A stretch of DNA of 18,767 nt from DSXH01 sp964532065. Lineage in GTDB: Bacteria; Bacteroidota; Ignavibacteria; Ignavibacteriales; Melioribacteraceae. How positions within the stretch are numbered: position 1 is the first letter of the stretch; each line of letters starts with the position of its first letter. Where the stretch lies: assembly GCA_964532065.1 (NCBI GenBank), contig CAZHHG010000053.1, positions 1-18,767 on the forward strand. The letters are read 5' to 3'. The notes under the pieces are model-generated. The model saw only the letters and a program-made list of their open reading frames with translations, was not told the DNA's origin and searched no databases. Made by a program: the position numbers and the translations under genes. Below are positions 6,493 through 17,700 of this stretch, piece after piece.

Positions 6493-9400
6493 ATGAAGAC
6501 CAGATTCTCTCTATTATTTCTCTTTTTTATTTTAAATCATTCCTTTTTTGCACAGGATGTAAGGGTAATTTCTTCCAGCGCCTCTTCTCTCGTTATTGAA
6601 TACCGTCCTGTAATTAGCGATACCACATTCAAAATAATAAGCGGGGAGAAATATACCGAGCTTAAAATACCTGGAACCTTTATTGAGAATCTTACCCGGA
6701 AAGGTCAGACTCAAATCCCGGTGCGTGAGATTAATATCGGTGTCCCGGCCGAATTTGGCAGTACCATTCAGTTAATAACTTCGGATTATACAACCTTACC
6801 CGGCAAATATATTGTAAACCCTGAATTCGAAATTGATTCGCTTTCAATTATCGAAAAATATTATGTCTCTCCGGGACCTGATGAAATTGGTAATTCTGAG
6901 ATTGTTACTTTTGGTGAGTTTGGATTGATCCGTTTTTTACCGGTACAATCAATTAAAATATATCCGGTTCAACAGGATAAAATAAATAACCTGATTAAAG
7001 TATATAATAGAATAGTATTCAGTATTTCATTCCCGCGACCGGCTTTCGAAACGGAATTGATTAAAGAGGATTTTCTTCAGTACTCGGTTCTCAATTGGGA
7101 AGTCGCAAAAAAGTGGGGTCTTAGAACCGATGTAAAATTATCAAAGACGGGTTCAACACTTGCGGCAACTAACTGGTACCGTTTCGAAGCACCTGAAGAA
7201 GGAATTTACAGGATTGATAGATCGACTCTTCAAAACCTTGGAGCCGATGTAAATAATCTGGACCCGCGTACCATAAAAATATTCAGCAACGGTGGTTATA
7301 ATCTGCCAGAAAACTATATCGCTTCTTCGAACAGAAAATTTCAGGAGATAGCTATTTCGGTTACAGGAGAATCCGACGGCCGCTTCGACTCCGGCGATTA
7401 TATTCTCTTTTATGGACGTGGACCCGAATTCTGGGAATATAATTCTTCATACCGTAAAATTATGAGAGAAAAACATCTCTACTCAAAGAAGAATTATTAC
7501 TGGCTTACATTTGGAGGAACTACCGGAAAACGAATTACTGAAAAACCTTCACTCACCCAGAGTGGTGTTTATCAGCAGACCTTTTCACTTGCTTATAAAA
7601 GCTCCGATAAAGACAGCGTTAATATCGGGAAAACCGGCAGAGATTATTTAGGGGACGAATTCAATTCAAGTTCATTGAACAGGACATATTTAACATCTTT
7701 AAATGGAATTGTTCCTTCTTCACGGATTAACTATCGTTTCCGTATGGTGAATTCTTCGGCAGCATATGTTCCATTTCGCCTTGATGAAAGTAACAATCAG
7801 ATCTATTCTTCAAACCTTGCCGGATTCGGTTCAAACACCTACTCGTACGGACAGGATCTGATAGGATCTGCTTCATTTCAGGGGAACTTATCGGATGAAA
7901 GAAGCAATCTGAAGTTCGCGATCTCATCTGCTTCGCCAAGTACAAAAGTATATCTCGATTATTTTGAAATAGAGTACCGGCGCCAGTTGTCAGCGCTTAA
8001 TGATAATTTTCTCCTTTTTTCAAAGGATACTTCTGCTGTTATTCAATATACTGTTGTCAATTTCTCTAACAGTTCGATTTATGTTTATGATGTTACTGAT
8101 TTTAACAGTATGAGACTTGTTACTAATACAGCTATCAGCGGCGGACAGGTAACCTTCCAGATTTCTGAACAATCGAACAAGGTGTCGAAGTATCTGGTTG
8201 TTAATCAGGGCGGATTTAAAACACCGGTAAATGGAGCGGCTGTTAATACTCAGGATATAAAAGGGAATACAGCTGGTACCGAACTGATTATAATTACTCA
8301 TAAAGATCTTCGGGTTCAGGCAGAAAGATATGCAGCTTACAGAACATCCCAATCTCCTGCAAAGATTACTGCGTCGGTATTTTTTGTTGATGATATAATG
8401 AATGAATTCTCCGCAGGAATGCTCGATCCAACTTCGATTCGCGATTTCTTAAAATATGCTTACGACAACTGGCAGACTAAACCGTTTTACGTTCTCTTTT
8501 TTGGCGATGGCGACTATGATTACCTTAATTCCGAAAAGCTGAGTAAAAATTACGTGCCTACTTACCAGAAACCGGAATCATTAGACAAAATTTATTCTTA
8601 TCCGACCGATGATTATTTCGCGCGCGTTTCGGGTAACGATCTTAGAATCGATCTGGCTATAGGACGGCTCAATGTTCAAAGTCTTACAGAAGCTCAGATT
8701 GTGGTAGATAAAATTATTCAGTACGAAACAAGTCTCGAAAAAGGACTCTGGAGAACTAACATTACTCTTGTTGCCGATGATGGACCTCAGGAACTCGGTT
8801 ATAATGATGGAAGCATTCACACAAGTCAATCTGAAAATCTCTCCAACAGAAGAATACCGCAATACTTTGACCAGAATAAAATATATTTAGCTGCTTATCC
8901 AACGGCCATTTCAGGATTGGGACGTAGAAAGCCTGATGTAAACAAGGCCATTGTTGATGCTGTAAATAACGGCACACTTATTCTTAATTTTATTGGTCAC
9001 GGAAATCCGAACACCTGGACTCATGAATATGTTTTTGAAAAGGCTTCTTCGATTCCGCAATTGTCAAATCAGAATTACTTTTTCCTTACCGCCGCGACCT
9101 GCGATTTTGGTAAATATGATAATCCGGGTCAGCAAAGTTCAACCGAAATAATGATCAATATGAAAGATGCCGGTGCCATTGGCGCTTTTACCGCGGCGAG
9201 AGTTGTTTATTCTACACAGAATGCTGCGATTAACGATTCGTTGTTTTCAAATCTTTTCAGATCAAGGGATGAAAATAATCTACCCTTTAGAATCGGAAGA
9301 TCATATTTCCTGGCAAAACAGTTCCGTACCGAAGACAACGACGAAAAATTTCATCTGTTTTGCGATCCGACAATCAGATTGGCACAGCCTCTTCTTCAGG

Positions 9401-10452
9401 CATCAATAGATTCGATTAATAATAAATCGATTAATTCAACTGTACAGATCAACGCACTTGGCGAAGTTAAGGTTACGGGAAGAGTTGTAAACAGGGACGG
9501 TACAAATTCCAATTATTCCGGCGAAGCGATTATAAGTGTATACGACTCAGAACGACAATTGTACTTGAGTGAAATGAATTACTACGCTACTTTACAGGGA
9601 GGTTTGATTTTCAGAGGCCGGACTAATGTAACCAATGGTCTCTTCAATACAGAGTTTATTGTTCCCAAAGACATTTCATATGAAAATAAAAGAGGTAAAG
9701 TTTCAGCTTATGTTTTTAATCAATCGCAGGATGGGATAGGATTCACTTCTAATGTAATTGTAGGTGGAACAAATCCTAATGCTGTTAATGACGGTAAAGG
9801 TCCCGAAATCGAAATCTTTTTTGATGATGAATCGTTCGGGAACTCATATCTTGTCAATCCGGATTTTGTCCTGATCGCACGTATTAAAGACGGAACAGGT
9901 TTGAATACAACAGGAACCGGTATCGGTCATAAACTTGAAGGGATTTTAAATGATGACGATATTAACTCGATCGACTTTACAAACTTTTTCATAGGCGATC
10001 TAAACTCCGGAGGCAAATCCGGTGTTATACGTTATAAATTCTCTTCAATGCCGGTTGGTGATTACAATATTAAAGTAAAAGCCTGGGACGTATTCAATAA
10101 TTTTTCTCTGCAGGAAACTAATTTTTCGGTTGTTAATTCTTTGAATGGAATTACCGTACGCGATATTTATAATTATCCTAATCCATTCTCTTCTTCAACA
10201 ACTTTTACATTCCAGCATAACATTGCCAGTCCCATTAATGTTAAAATAAGGGTCTATACTGTTGCCGGCAGGCTTATAAAAGAAATTGAAGAGGCCGATA
10301 TTCTTAATAAATTTGTTAGAATTGAATGGGACGGAAGAGATAACGACGGAAATAATATTGGTAACGGAACATATCTCTATAAACTTACTGTGGAATCTTC
10401 CGACGGTAAGTATAAAGATAATGTTCTGGGAAAATTATCTGTAATTAGATAA
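6493..10452 (+). CDS. porU: Type IX secretion system sortase PorU (C25 peptidase)
   Basis: A 1319-residue exported protein. The ATG at 6493 is preferred over a TTG at 6463 because it begins a clean signal peptide (MKTRFSLL...HSFFA, cut before QD). The N-terminal ~570 residues are beta-rich. A gingipain-like C25 domain spans ~600-910: it contains FFGDGDYDYL, YPTDDYFA, DLAIGRL, the catalytic histidine in NFIGHGNP (His836) and the catalytic cysteine in TAATCDFG (Cys870). The 34-residue spacing is like that of gingipains. The C-terminus (~1220-1319) is a T9SS sorting-type beta domain with NYPNPF, VRIEWDGRDNDG and GTYLYKL; PorU proteins are known to keep such a domain. Its role is to cleave the sorting domains of T9SS cargo at the cell surface and join cargo to the outer membrane anchor. 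It is longer than Porphyromonas PorU (about 1,160 residues). The next gene is porV, the usual neighbour. Confidence 0.92.
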   Translation: MKTRFSLLFLFFILNHSFFAQDVRVISSSASSLVIEYRPVISDTTFKIISGEKYTELKIPGTFIENLTRKGQTQIPVREINIGVPAEFGSTIQLITSDYTTLPGKYIVNPEFEIDSLSIIEKYYVSPGPDEIGNSEIVTFGEFGLIRFLPVQSIKIYPVQQDKINNLIKVYNRIVFSISFPRPAFETELIKEDFLQYSVLNWEVAKKWGLRTDVKLSKTGSTLAATNWYRFEAPEEGIYRIDRSTLQNLGADVNNLDPRTIKIFSNGGYNLPENYIASSNRKFQEIAISVTGESDGRFDSGDYILFYGRGPEFWEYNSSYRKIMREKHLYSKKNYYWLTFGGTTGKRITEKPSLTQSGVYQQTFSLAYKSSDKDSVNIGKTGRDYLGDEFNSSSLNRTYLTSLNGIVPSSRINYRFRMVNSSAAYVPFRLDESNNQIYSSNLAGFGSNTYSYGQDLIGSASFQGNLSDERSNLKFAISSASPSTKVYLDYFEIEYRRQLSALNDNFLLFSKDTSAVIQYTVVNFSNSSIYVYDVTDFNSMRLVTNTAISGGQVTFQISEQSNKVSKYLVVNQGGFKTPVNGAAVNTQDIKGNTAGTELIIITHKDLRVQAERYAAYRTSQSPAKITASVFFVDDIMNEFSAGMLDPTSIRDFLKYAYDNWQTKPFYVLFFGDGDYDYLNSEKLSKNYVPTYQKPESLDKIYSYPTDDYFARVSGNDLRIDLAIGRLNVQSLTEAQIVVDKIIQYETSLEKGLWRTNITLVADDGPQELGYNDGSIHTSQSENLSNRRIPQYFDQNKIYLAAYPTAISGLGRRKPDVNKAIVDAVNNGTLILNFIGHGNPNTWTHEYVFEKASSIPQLSNQNYFFLTAATCDFGKYDNPGQQSSTEIMINMKDAGAIGAFTAARVVYSTQNAAINDSLFSNLFRSRDENNLPFRIGRSYFLAKQFRTEDNDEKFHLFCDPTIRLAQPLLQASIDSINNKSINSTVQINALGEVKVTGRVVNRDGTNSNYSGEAIISVYDSERQLYLSEMNYYATLQGGLIFRGRTNVTNGLFNTEFIVPKDISYENKRGKVSAYVFNQSQDGIGFTSNVIVGGTNPNAVNDGKGPEIEIFFDDESFGNSYLVNPDFVLIARIKDGTGLNTTGTGIGHKLEGILNDDDINSIDFTNFFIGDLNSGGKSGVIRYKFSSMPVGDYNIKVKAWDVFNNFSLQETNFSVVNSLNGITVRDIYNYPNPFSSSTTFTFQHNIASPINVKIRVYTVAGRLIKEIEEADILNKFVRIEWDGRDNDGNNIGNGTYLYKLTVESSDGKYKDNVLGKLSVIR

Positions 10453-10484
10453 ACTTAAAGACAAAAAAAGAAATCTACTTTTAT

Positions 10485-10489
10485 GGAGG
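10485..10489 (+). promoter_or_regulatory. Strong ribosome binding site of porV
   Basis: GGAGG lies 7 nt before the ATG at 10497, in the 44-nt porU-porV gap. It is the only strong Shine-Dalgarno sequence in this five-gene operon, which suggests that PorV is made at a higher level than its neighbours. Confidence 0.8.
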
Positions 10490-10496
10490 TTATAAA

Positions 10497-11687
10497 ATGA
10501 ATAGAAGAGCCATCATAATGATTCTATGTGTATTAACCATAGGAATGGCTGAAAAAACGATTGCTCAGGGTGAAGCCGCGGTTCCGTTTCTACTGCTGGC
10601 CCCGGATTCAAGAGCCGGAGGTCTGGGGGAATCCGGTGCGGGTCTTGCCGATAATTCCGCAGCGGTCTTCTGGAATCCTGCAGGTATTGCATTCCTTACC
10701 GGATCAGAAGTTGGGTTTACTCACAGCAATTGGCTGCCGATGTTTAATCTCGACCTCTTTTATGATTATGCTACATACCGTCAGTATATAGATGACTTAA
10801 GCGGCAGCTTAACTGCAAGCGTTACATATATGAACTACGGGGAATTTGTAAGAACAAGTTCTAATTCTCCCGACCCGATCGGTACATTCCGATCTTTCGA
10901 TGCAGCGTTAACTCTCGGCTATGCGACAAAGTTAAGCAGCAGCTGGGGACTCGGATTCAACTTCAGGGTAATCCATAGCCGTCTTGCTGATAAACCAACC
11001 GAAGCCGAACAGGGCTCGGGTGTAGCTACTTCCGTTAGTTTTGACGTTGGCGCTATGTGGCGTCCCGAAAAACTTGATCTTCCGCTTATCGGCGATATCG
11101 GCAATCAGTTCAGTATCGGATTTAATCTCAGCAACATCGGTCCAAAGATCTACTACATAGATCAGGCACAGGCCGATCCTATCCCGACAAACTTCCGACT
11201 CGGAATTGCAGCACGGCTTTTCGAAGACGAGTACAATTCTCTTACTTATACAGTCGACTTCAGTAAACTTCTGGTTGATAAGGGCGAAGCGTTCAGAGGA
11301 GAGGTCGATACTACAGGTACAAAGAAAAGAAAAGATTTTTATGAAACGATATTCACAGCCTGGTTCGACCAGCCGTTCAGTGAAGAGATAAGAGATATCG
11401 TTACATCAATGGGATTGGAATACTGGTACGGAAGTGAGGCGGAAGGTTTTAAATTCGCTCTCCGGGCAGGATTCTTCTATGAGGATCCATCTTTCGGAAA
11501 TCGTAAATTTGTTACTCTTGGTGCCGGCATAAGATATGAGCTATACGGATTCGATTTCAGTTACATTACAACAGATGTATTTAAAGGAAGTGAAAATCAT
11601 CCCTTAAATAATACTCTCAGATTCTCACTACTTATTGGGTGGGGCTCGCAGGTAAAAACCGGCTCCGGATTCCCGCGCGGAATTTAA
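10497..11687 (+). CDS. porV: Type IX secretion outer membrane protein PorV
   Basis: A 396-residue outer membrane beta-barrel with a signal peptide (residues ~1-23, cut near IAQ-GEA). The N-terminal part has the PorV hallmark: AVPFLLLAPDSRAGGLGESGAG, then NSAAVFWNPAGIAF, as in FadL-like T9SS barrels. Alternating amphipathic strands continue to the end (RYELYGFDFSYITTDVF, RFSLLIGWG). PorV (LptO) collects cargo from the translocon by its sorting domain and delivers it to PorU. It lies 44 nt after porU, the same order as in other Bacteroidota, which strengthens both calls. A GGAGG ribosome site fixes the start. A short basic tail (residues 384-396, with GSGFPRGI) follows the last strand. It is not a cargo itself, because it has no sorting domain. 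Confidence 0.95.
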   Translation: MNRRAIIMILCVLTIGMAEKTIAQGEAAVPFLLLAPDSRAGGLGESGAGLADNSAAVFWNPAGIAFLTGSEVGFTHSNWLPMFNLDLFYDYATYRQYIDDLSGSLTASVTYMNYGEFVRTSSNSPDPIGTFRSFDAALTLGYATKLSSSWGLGFNFRVIHSRLADKPTEAEQGSGVATSVSFDVGAMWRPEKLDLPLIGDIGNQFSIGFNLSNIGPKIYYIDQAQADPIPTNFRLGIAARLFEDEYNSLTYTVDFSKLLVDKGEAFRGEVDTTGTKKRKDFYETIFTAWFDQPFSEEIRDIVTSMGLEYWYGSEAEGFKFALRAGFFYEDPSFGNRKFVTLGAGIRYELYGFDFSYITTDVFKGSENHPLNNTLRFSLLIGWGSQVKTGSGFPRGI

Positions 11688-11693
11688 TCAACA

Positions 11694-14600
11694 ATGAAGA
11701 ATTTTTTTTTAGTCATACTGTTTTTAATCGGATTGGGCAGTATCTCTGCTCAATCCTATGTTAAGTATTCACTCAATCTGCCCGACCGTAATTACCGTAA
11801 TCAAGTAAATTCAGATTCAATTAAAATCCTTGCCGTAATGGTCGATTTTCAGGAGGATAGGTACGACGGAACTACAGGTACGGGAAAATTCGGTTCACAT
11901 TATACAAAAGCTTACGGGGATACAATTCTTGATCCGCTCCCGCATAATGCTCAATACTTTGCCGATCATCTCGAGTTTACTAAAAATTATTTCAATAAAG
12001 TCTCAAAGGGCAAAGTACTGATTCAATATCACGTTCTCCCTGATGTTATTACTGTATCAAAAACTATGAGGGATTATGTACCGGGATATAACTCGGATGA
12101 CTTTTCACCGATCGCAGATTTCTCTTCAGAGGTTTGGAACCTGGCAGGACAACACAATCCGCAATTTAATTTCTCAGGTTATAATCTTTTCATAATTTTT
12201 CATGCAGGCATCAGCAATGCTATTGGAAATGGTGCGCCGTTGATTAACCGTAATATGCCTTCTCTTTACCTCGGCCTGGAATCTCTCAAGCAGATTTACG
12301 GTAATCAATTTAATGGGTTCCCAATCGGAAACAATAACTACCGCATTAAGAATACAATCATTATGCCTGAAACCGAATCGAGGGAAGCCACTACAATTGA
12401 CAATTCTGTTTTACTTTATGAATTTTCAATCAATGGATTATTGGTTGGAAATATAGCGAGTTACCTGGGACTGCCAGACCTATTCAATACCGAAACATCT
12501 AAAAGTGCGATTGGTAGATTCGGATTGATGGACCCGCAGGCACTGCTGGCAAATTCCGGAATGTTTCCGCCGGAACCATCCCCCTGGGAAAAAATCTTTC
12601 TTGGCTGGGAGAATCCTGTTGTTATTAATCCGGCTGATAAAAAAATCTCAATTGCTTCAAGATTAAGTGCCTCTGCAGGAGATACCACTTTAGTCAAAAT
12701 CCCTATCAGTTCAACAGAATACTTCCTGATTGAAAACCGTAACCAGGATTCAAAAAAAGACAACCTGAAAATCACTTATAAACAGAACGGTATTGTCAGG
12801 ACAAAATTAATTGAAGCCGATACAAGCGGAATTTTTATTGCTGAGCGGAAAAGTGTTAATGGAATTCCCGGCGGTGTGGTTCTGGATGTTGATGAATTTG
12901 ATGCGGCTCTACCAGGGAACGGAATTGTTATCTGGCATATTGATGAAAAAGTAATTAGCGGGAAAATGCAGATAAATAAAATAAATGCAGATCCCGATAG
13001 AAGAGGTGTTAGTGTTGTTGAAGCTGACGGTATTAGAGATATTGGCGAAACATTCTATTCACTGTTCGACGAGTTGATCGGCGACGGCAGCAAAGAGGAT
13101 TTCTGGTTTAAAGGTAATAAGTCACGTCTTTATAAAAACAGATTCGGTTCCGATACCAAACCAAGCAGCAGAACCAATGACGGTTCGAACAGTTTAATTA
13201 CACTCGAAAATTTCTCAGATCTCTCGGATAAAATCTCATTTAACTTAATCTTCGGCTCAGACAATCTTGTTCTTGTATACAACGTTCCGATTCCGGTAAT
13301 GAATAACCTTTCCGGTTTATCTTCTTTTCAGGCAGGTAATAAATTCTCAGTCTATTTGCTCAATGGTTCAGATCTTCATCAGACAGATATTTACAATGGA
13401 GTAACCAGGACATTCCCGGATTTCAGCGCATTTCAGCCGGCTGTTTATAATGACGGTAACAATCAATATGCTGCCGGGGCTAAAGGAAACAGGCTGAATC
13501 TCTATACAACCATAAACGGTAATACGGAATATTCATACCACGATTTTAATTCTCCTATAACAACTCCGCCTCTGATAATAAAAAGTTCGGGTATTGTTAA
13601 AATACTCTTCGGAACATCAGACGGTAAGGTAATCCGGATAAATCTAAACGAATTTATCTCATCAAATCATTCACACGGTATAAATACGTTTCAAATAGAT
13701 AACAAGCCGATACTTCAGTTGAGTGCGGATGAAAATTATTTCTCCGCTGTCACTGAGAATATTTTTGGTTATTCCGGCTCCGGGATTGTCTCAATCAATA
13801 AAAAAATAAAACAGCTTGCTCTTACAAAATCCGCCGACGGAGTTTACCAGAACATAATCCTCTGTGAAGATTCAGAAGTTAAAGTAATTGAGGAAGGGAT
13901 TATAACCGGGTCATTTTATTTACCTGTTAACGGGATCTCCGGTTTCTCTCTCGCCGACCTATTTGGAGATGGAAATAATTATCTACTGTTCAACATTGGC
14001 GCGAAACTCTATGCCGTGAATTTTAACGGATCTGTTGCAGAAGGTTTTCCTATTGTGCTGAATACCAATTCCACTTTTGCCGGTGTACCGCTTGCTCTCG
14101 ATCTTGGTAATGATGGCGATGTGGATCTATTCTCATTTACAGAGTCAGGCGATCTTTATGGCTTTAATGCCTCCAAAGGAAAATTGTTGCCTTCATATCC
14201 GGTAACTTTAGGGAGCGGTGCTTTCGTTATACCTGCTTTGATAAAAGAGGAACTTCCCGCTGCGGGACCGGTTGCAAAGTATAAACCGTTATTACCCCTT
14301 GCCGATAAATCCGGGAATCTTAAAATATTTTCTTTATCCGGAATAGTTGGTAAAGAATTCTGGACTAACAGGTTCGGGAATTCAGCCAATACTTCATTTA
14401 CAGAGAAGGCGGGTCTCGAAAACAAATCCGAAGAATTTTTCCCGGTTGAAAAAGCTTATAACTGGCCCAATCCTGTCTACGGTTCCGATACTTTTATCCG
14501 TTATTATGTTTCAGAAGATTCCGACGTAAATATTAAAATATTCGACATAGCCGGGGATCTTGCGGCCGAACTTTCTGATAAGGCCAGGGGAGGCCTGGAT

Positions 14601-14720
14601 AACGAAACTAAATGGGATGTATCACGTATTCAGAGCGGTGTGTATTTCGCAAGGATCGAAGTTAAAGGGATTAGCGGTAAATCGTCATCTAAACTGATTA
14701 AAATTGCCGTAATTAAATAA
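11694..14720 (+). CDS. M6-metalloprotease-like T9SS cargo protein lacking the zinc site
   Basis: A 1008-residue secreted protein. Signal peptide ~1-19 (cut before QSYVKY). Residues ~40-480 follow the M6/immune inhibitor A layout: ILAVMVDFQED, KNYFNKVSKGK, LFIIFHAG, IMPETESRE, then YLGLPDLF, IGRFGLMD, SPWEKIFLGW, YFLIENRNQ and GIVIWHIDE. The HExxH zinc motif expected just before LGLPDL is replaced by GNIAS (252-256), and no HExxH occurs anywhere, so zinc proteolysis is unlikely. Residues ~520-860 form a propeller-like region, including DLGNDGDVDLF (803-813), an FG-GAP-type calcium-binding loop. Residues ~915-1008 are a T9SS sorting domain (NWPNP, VNIKIFDIAGDL, WDVSRIQSGVYFARIEV). It starts 6 nt after porV, so it is in the same operon. 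A binding or structural role, or a different active site, is possible. Confidence 0.85.
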   Translation: MKNFFLVILFLIGLGSISAQSYVKYSLNLPDRNYRNQVNSDSIKILAVMVDFQEDRYDGTTGTGKFGSHYTKAYGDTILDPLPHNAQYFADHLEFTKNYFNKVSKGKVLIQYHVLPDVITVSKTMRDYVPGYNSDDFSPIADFSSEVWNLAGQHNPQFNFSGYNLFIIFHAGISNAIGNGAPLINRNMPSLYLGLESLKQIYGNQFNGFPIGNNNYRIKNTIIMPETESREATTIDNSVLLYEFSINGLLVGNIASYLGLPDLFNTETSKSAIGRFGLMDPQALLANSGMFPPEPSPWEKIFLGWENPVVINPADKKISIASRLSASAGDTTLVKIPISSTEYFLIENRNQDSKKDNLKITYKQNGIVRTKLIEADTSGIFIAERKSVNGIPGGVVLDVDEFDAALPGNGIVIWHIDEKVISGKMQINKINADPDRRGVSVVEADGIRDIGETFYSLFDELIGDGSKEDFWFKGNKSRLYKNRFGSDTKPSSRTNDGSNSLITLENFSDLSDKISFNLIFGSDNLVLVYNVPIPVMNNLSGLSSFQAGNKFSVYLLNGSDLHQTDIYNGVTRTFPDFSAFQPAVYNDGNNQYAAGAKGNRLNLYTTINGNTEYSYHDFNSPITTPPLIIKSSGIVKILFGTSDGKVIRINLNEFISSNHSHGINTFQIDNKPILQLSADENYFSAVTENIFGYSGSGIVSINKKIKQLALTKSADGVYQNIILCEDSEVKVIEEGIITGSFYLPVNGISGFSLADLFGDGNNYLLFNIGAKLYAVNFNGSVAEGFPIVLNTNSTFAGVPLALDLGNDGDVDLFSFTESGDLYGFNASKGKLLPSYPVTLGSGAFVIPALIKEELPAAGPVAKYKPLLPLADKSGNLKIFSLSGIVGKEFWTNRFGNSANTSFTEKAGLENKSEEFFPVEKAYNWPNPVYGSDTFIRYYVSEDSDVNIKIFDIAGDLAAELSDKARGGLDNETKWDVSRIQSGVYFARIEVKGISGKSSSKLIKIAVIK

Positions 14721-14729
14721 TAGATCACT

Positions 14730-17700
14730 ATGAAAAAAAATCTGAAAAATAATAATGGATTTAATGTTACGGATTTTCTTCCCGTTCCGCTTTCAAGTGT
14801 TCTGTTTCTGTTAGTCATTTTTTCTTATCCTGTCTTTGCTCAATTCAATGAGTATAACCCGGATTATAGCTGGTATACTATTAGGGGTAAATACGTTCGG
14901 GTTCATTATCATCAGGAAGCCGAGAGAACCGCAAAAACTGTTGCTAAAATTGCCGATGAAATCTGGGAACCGATTACTTCTCTTTATCAGTATGAACCGG
15001 ATGTGATCGATTATGTTATTAAAGACATCGACGATTATTCGAATGGCGCAACTTTCTTCTTCGATAATAAAATTGAAATATGGGCTTCCTCACTCGACTT
15101 CGACCTGCGGGGTACTCACAACTGGCTACGGAATGTAATCTCGCATGAGTTCACTCATCTTGTCCAGATTCAGTCGGGTATGAAATTAGTCAGAACCGTT
15201 CCTGTACTCTATTTTCAGTTCCTGAATTATGAGGACAGACGCAGGCCCGATATACTTTACGGCTTCCCGAATTTTATTGCATCATATCCTATACCGACTA
15301 TTAATATACCTGCCTGGTTTGCCGAAGGGACTGCTCAATACATGCGAAAAGAATTTAATTACGACAACTGGGATACTCACCGTGATATGATCCTCAGGTC
15401 TTACGCCCTTGATAATAGAATGCTTACTTGGAATCAGATGGGTGTTTTTGATAAGACAAGTCTGGGTAACGAATCGGTTTATAATTCCGGTTTTGCTCTT
15501 ACACGATATATTGCTCAGAAATACGGCGAGGATAAATTAAGGGAAATCTCTAAAGAAATCGGAAGTCTTACAACTTTTACAATTGACGCGGCATTCGAAA
15601 AAATATTAGGTAAATCCGGTAATCAGATTTATGATGAGTGGAGTAGTTTCCTTAAGTCGGATTATGCCGACAGAATTAAGGATGTTGAAAAAAATAAAAT
15701 CACCGGTAAAATGATTGCTCCGACTGGATTTGGAAATTTTTATCCCGTCTTTTCGGATAATGGTAAAAAGGTTCTCTATCTTTCAAACAAAACCGGTGAC
15801 TATTTCAGTCTTTCCTCGGTTTATCTCTATGACTTAACTTCAGGAAAAGAGAAGAGAGTAATTTCAAATGTAAGGTCGACTGTAAGTTTTATCCCTGAAA
15901 AGAATAAAATTGTTTATGCGAAGCTGAGTGATGACAATCCCAAGTGGACAAATATTCACGACCTGTATATTTACGATATCGATTCCGAAGAGGAGGAGCG
16001 TCTTACATTTGGATGGCGAGCAAATAATCCTTCAGTATCGCCCGACGGTAATAAAATTGTTTTCATTTTTCAGAACGACGGAACTGTTAATCTAGGTATT
16101 TGCGATATCGACGGGAAAAATTTCAGGAAGCTTACATTTTTCGATAAAGGTGAACAGCTCTATAATCCGAAGTTTTCTTCAGATAACTCCTTTATCTACT
16201 TTGATTACTCATACCACGATAACCGTGATATTGCCCGGATAGGAGTTGATGGAGCCAATTTTGAACTGATTACTACTTCACCTGCCGATGAACGTCACCC
16301 GTTCCATGCTCAGGATGGAAAACTATATTACTCAAGCGACGAGACCGGAATATTTAATATCTATTCTGTAGATCTTTCTAACGGCTCCAGGATTCAGCTT
16401 ACAAATGTAACTGGCGGAGCTTTTATGCCTGCCCGTAATGACAACGGGGAAGTTGTATATGCCGGTTATACTTCAGAAGGTTATAAAATCTTTCTTATTG
16501 GAATCGAAGAACAGAAAAAAGTCGACTCTTCATTGAAATACAAATGGATCAATAATCCTCCGCTCGATCAGGATAAACCGAATGGTGATATAATTAAATT
16601 CAATATCGCCTCACTCCGTAATTTCGACGACCTTACGCTGCCTGATTATCAACCGGAAAAATATTCAGGTTTCTTTTCGAGTATCAGTTTTTTCCCTTTT
16701 ATCCGGATCGATAATTATACTACATCGAGCTCTGCCTGGGACCGGATTAAACCGGGAGTCTATCTTACCTCAAGCGATATTTTGAACCGGTTCTCATTTT
16801 TCGGTTCAGCTTCACTTAACAAGAAACTTGAGCGGGATCTCTATTTCCTTTTCGAATACAGGGATAAATTTCCAATCCTTTATTCACTTGGACTGAAACC
16901 GGAATGGGGGATTGAACTCTTCAGCATAAGCCGTAAAGCCGGTTTCGATATTGAGTTCGGAGTCGATTCGACTTTTACTCCTCCAAGAATTGATTATAAA
17001 GTTCCAGTCAACGTGACTTACAATCTTTTCGAAGTCGATTTTATCTCTCGTCATAAGATTTTTGCTGAAGGCAATAAGATTGAAATGAGATTCATTTACA
17101 GTCAGTACGTTTCTACACTTGAGAGTTTTATAATCCCCGAAACCAACAATTCCCTCTATCCTACTACAAACGACAAATATTTTATCGGCAGGAATTTTCA
17201 ATTAAAATACACACACGAAAATATTATACCTAATATTGATACTGATATAAATCCGGTCGGAAGGAAAATAGATTTACAATATAATTACGAATTCAACCGT
17301 TATAATAATGAAGGCAATTACGAGGTAGCCGACGGAATTCTTAAACCTCTTTACAATGAATATAATTTTCACCGGCTGGAATTGAACTGGAGAGAGTATT
17401 TTGATCTCGGCAGTAAACATACTTTAACTCTCCAATTCCGTGGCGGGACTATACTAGGACCCGAAGTACCTGACTTCTTCGATTTTTATCTTGGCGGACT
17501 AATTGGAATGAAGAGCTATCCTTTCTATGCAGTAAGCGGTAATGAACTTGGATGGATAAATCTTACATACAGATTTCCGGTTCTTACTAATATTGATACT
17601 AGGGTAGGGCATCTTTATATCGACAAAATTTATTTATCGGTATACGGCGATTTTGGAAACGCCTGGAACGGTAAATTTCCGGCAATGAGTGAATTCAAAA

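Noticed and set aside
12461..12775. A 104-codon - strand ORF inside the M6-like gene
   Set aside because: Antisense shadow without a domain.
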